From NCBI RefSeq assembly GCF_002934235.1, contig NZ_PTIS01000006.1, forward strand, positions 59,120-123,119: 64,000 nt of DNA. Reading direction: 5' to 3'. The stretch comes from Clostridium algidicarnis DSM 15099 (lineage in GTDB: Bacteria; Bacillota; Clostridia; Clostridiales; Clostridiaceae). Positions 61,933 to 64,000 of this stretch are shown here, piece by piece; the first letter of the stretch is position 1; the number at the start of each line of letters is the position of its first letter. Under the pieces are notes generated by a model. That model saw only the letters and a program-made list of their open reading frames with translations, was not told the origin of the DNA and did no database searches. Made by a program: the position numbers and the translations under genes.

Positions 61933-63516
61933 TTGAAGAAGTATATTAGTGAAATAAAACTTGAAATATTCTTGCAGATTGTCTGTTCTATGATTGAATC
62001 ATTAGCGTTGGCTGGATTAGCATATCTTCCTAAAGTGGTTTTTGATTCATTATCAACAGGTGTAAATAGTAAATTTATTTTTGTTATTATCGCTGGATTT
62101 TGTATGTTGTCATTAGTCTCAGTTATTGCGGGTTATCTCGGAATGAAATTCAATTGGAAATATGCCATAAAGTTTGAAAACTCCATTAAGAAAGATTATT
62201 TTAATGCCATTATTCAGTATGACGATATCATGTTTCATAAGAGAGACGTTTCTGATTATATTTCTATTCAAAGTAATGATATTATGCAAATTGAACAGGA
62301 TTATTTAACTCCTTTGATTAGTGCAACCAACCAAATAATTAAGGTCATTATTTTTGGCTTGGTGATGTTTTTGGGTATTGACTGGCGTATAGCGTCTGTT
62401 ATTTTTATTGCATCAATTATTACAGCAATTTTACCTAAGTATACAGGTAAATTTACATCTCCAAAACGACTACGTTTTGTTAATCAAATGGGAAAGTATA
62501 CTAATTTGATTTATGATTTTTTTACAGGATTTCGTGAAATTAATTCAAGAACTGCCAAACAGATAATAAAGTGTCATTCAGATGAATTGAATATCACAAG
62601 TTCTAGCCGATATAATTATGGAAAAGCAAAATCAATCACTTTATCTATAAATAGTGCTGCAAGAACAATGGTTCAAGTCCTTGGTTTTATTACGGTTGTT
62701 GTATTACTGGTTCAAGGTAAAGTTTCAATCGGAACAGGTGTTGTAACTTTTGGGTTTATAAATAGTTTTATTGATCCGCTGGAAGAAACACTTTATTGCT
62801 TTACCATGATGGAAACTGTAAGAGATGTGAAAAATAAAGTTTTCGAAATTCTCGAAAAGAAAGAAAATAATCTCAAAAAGATAAACAAAGATTTTCAACA
62901 TAATTTGGAATTAAAGAATCTTTGTTCACATAATGGATCTTTTCAAGTAAAAGACATATCATTTGTTTTTCAAAAGAATAAACATTATGTAATTATAGGC
63001 AATAATGGTTCAGGAAAAACAACATTATTGAACTCAATCATGGGATATCTACCAATGGATTCAGGTAAAATGTTAATGGATGGATGTGATTTATCTCAAT
63101 TGGATTTGGCATGGTTAGTAACTTACGTACTGCAAAGGTCTCACATCTTCTCGACAAATTACAATAACAACGTAACTATGTTTCAGTCATATAGGGATTT
63201 ATCTGATGAATTAATTAGAGAATTAAGTTTGTCACAGGAAGTTGTAAATAAAATTAAAACTCAAGATGAGAGTACATCTTTGAGTGGAGGTGAGCAACAG
63301 ATTGTTGCTTATATAAGAGCGAGAAATTCAGAAACTCCAATTTTAATCATGGATGAACCCTTTTCTGCCGTTGATAAACATTCAAAACAACTACTAATGA
63401 AAGACATTGCTTCATTACAAGATAAAACAGTTATTATGATTACTCATGATGTAGACGAATCTTTGAATTATTTTGATGAAATAATTAAAGTGAATAATGG
63501 ACGTATAGTTAAATAA
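61933..63516 (+). CDS. ABC exporter, fused membrane and ATPase domains
   Basis: A 527-residue half-transporter: about six helices (residues ~10-290) and a C-terminal ATPase with Walker A GNNGSGKTT, Q-loop VLQRSHIFS, signature LSGGEQQ, Walker B ILIMDEPFSA and H-loop ITHDVDE. It is shorter than most (570-600), with a compact ATPase. The codon use (AATCTC, CTGGTT, CGT) looks less AT-biased than the neighbours, hinting at transfer. Export of a peptide or drug is possible; no substrate gene is seen. The TTG at 61933 has GGGGTG six bases upstream. An ATG at 61903 has no site. Confidence 0.85.
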   Translation: MKKYISEIKLEIFLQIVCSMIESLALAGLAYLPKVVFDSLSTGVNSKFIFVIIAGFCMLSLVSVIAGYLGMKFNWKYAIKFENSIKKDYFNAIIQYDDIMFHKRDVSDYISIQSNDIMQIEQDYLTPLISATNQIIKVIIFGLVMFLGIDWRIASVIFIASIITAILPKYTGKFTSPKRLRFVNQMGKYTNLIYDFFTGFREINSRTAKQIIKCHSDELNITSSSRYNYGKAKSITLSINSAARTMVQVLGFITVVVLLVQGKVSIGTGVVTFGFINSFIDPLEETLYCFTMMETVRDVKNKVFEILEKKENNLKKINKDFQHNLELKNLCSHNGSFQVKDISFVFQKNKHYVIIGNNGSGKTTLLNSIMGYLPMDSGKMLMDGCDLSQLDLAWLVTYVLQRSHIFSTNYNNNVTMFQSYRDLSDELIRELSLSQEVVNKIKTQDESTSLSGGEQQIVAYIRARNSETPILIMDEPFSAVDKHSKQLLMKDIASLQDKTVIMITHDVDESLNYFDEIIKVNNGRIVK

Positions 63517-63533
63517 GGAAAGAGTATATTAAA

Positions 63534-63656
63534 AGCTTTAAATAAAATTAAGCTAATCAAGATTTAACTTAATAAATGGGGGACAGTTCACAAGTGTAAT
63601 GCACTTGTGAACTGTCCCCCATTATTTTTAGGCTTTAAGAAGATGCTTTAATTCAA
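63534..63656. repeat. dispersed palindromic repeat, copy B
   Basis: Second copy of the ~123-bp element at 57413-57535, differing at only a handful of positions. The 22-bp arms lie at 63575-63596 and 63602-63623 around TAATG. It starts 18 bases after the ABC exporter stop and closes the island. The two copies are direct repeats, 6.1 kb apart. Confidence 0.85.
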
Positions 63657-63710
63657 TGTTAGAGTATAATTTTAGTAGGCAGAACTAGTATAAAAAACTA
63701 TATAAATAAA

Positions 63711-63732
63711 AGGAGATGCAAAAACATCTCCT
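63711..63732. other. short hairpin before transposase gene
   Basis: AGGAGATG (63711-63718) pairs with CATCTCCT (63725-63732) around CAAAAA. It may be a terminator or mark the left end of the insertion sequence; the 63657-63793 gap holds nothing else recognised. Confidence 0.4.
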
Positions 63733-63793
63733 CAATACATAAATTATCCATTATAATTTTATTATCGAGACAAAACTGAATGGAGTTGAATTT

Positions 63794-64000
63794 ATGTATA
63801 ATGTTAGTTTAAATGAAAACGGCTTAACTTTCAAGGAAATAGAGAAAAAGATTTATAAGATGGTTTGTGATGAAGCCTGCAATGTTTTAAAAAATGTGTT
63901 GGAAGCTTTAGATGAAAAGATACTTAAAGAAAGAGATATTAAAGTATATAGAAATAAGGGACTTAAAAAGACTTGTTTAAGAACGATTATGGGGGATGTT
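63794..64000 (+). CDS. ISLre2/UPF0236-type transposase, 3' end outside window
   Basis: The first 69 codons of a longer gene: MYNVSLNENGLTFKEIEKK, then a Cys-containing helix (VCDEACNVLKNVLEALDEKI) and KVYRNKGLKKTCLRTIMGDV, which fits the N terminus of the UPF0236/ISLre2 transposase family. A GGAGTTG site lies upstream. The rest, including the catalytic domain, lies outside the window, so completeness cannot be judged. Confidence 0.75.
   Translation, partial: MYNVSLNENGLTFKEIEKKIYKMVCDEACNVLKNVLEALDEKILKERDIKVYRNKGLKKTCLRTIMGDV

Overview
This window reads as the chromosome of a low-GC anaerobic Firmicute, a Clostridium of the glutamate-fermenting C. tetani / C. cochlearium / C. tetanomorphum type. 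The base composition is AT-rich, Shine-Dalgarno sites are strong (AGGAGG), TTG and GTG starts are frequent, and there are genes for sporulation-type wall enzymes, a butyrate kinase branch and a complete methylaspartate pathway. The species itself is inferred, not proven.

Layout. 1-9595: the end of the S10/spc/alpha ribosomal super-operon (adk partial, map, KOW protein, infA, rpmJ, rpsM, rpsK, rpsD, rpoA, rplQ), then the ECF vitamin-transporter module (two ATPases and EcfT), truA, and rplM-rpsI behind a clear promoter and leader hairpin. 9942-13401: Na/phosphate symporter, CwlD amidase, and a DUF3048 protein on the minus strand. 13752-26858: a glutamate catabolic block: GntR regulator, glutamate mutase (S, L, E), methylaspartate ammonia-lyase, two-subunit mesaconase/fumarase, citramalate/citrate lyase (D, E, F) and its maturation enzymes (C, X, G). 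Together these convert glutamate to mesaconate, citramalate, then acetate plus pyruvate.

27750-32090: a minus-strand sigma-54 activator with an HPr-like domain fused at its N terminus, divergent from a PTS Enzyme I gene that has a -24/-12 sigma-54 promoter. The long intergenic region holds repeated TTGATA-N5-TATCAA-type dyads. I read this as one phosphorelay-controlled regulatory unit. 32243-40499: ECF sigma/anti-sigma pair, TPR membrane protein, isoaspartyl dipeptidase, thioredoxin with a pyridine-nucleotide-independent-looking thioredoxin reductase, SleB-like hydrolase, and an unknown membrane protein.

40777-57390: cdaA-cdaR (c-di-AMP synthesis) and glmM, which sit apart here with a block of energy-metabolism genes between them: FAD dehydrogenase, buk-ptb-buk, a P-loop ATPase, a four-subunit 2-oxoacid:ferredoxin oxidoreductase, YhbD/YhbE-like proteins and an ABC-2 exporter. 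The oxidoreductase plus Ptb/Buk can turn 2-oxoacids into acyl-CoA, acyl phosphate and ATP.

57413-64000: an accessory island bounded by two nearly identical copies of a ~123-bp palindromic repeat. It holds a 49-aa membrane protein, a methyltransferase, a HAD hydrolase, a small presenilin-like GxGD membrane protein, a NUDIX hydrolase, two decayed genes and an ABC exporter. The window ends inside an ISLre2/UPF0236-type transposase gene. The presenilin-like protein and the HPr/sigma-54/Enzyme I unit are the two most interesting observations.
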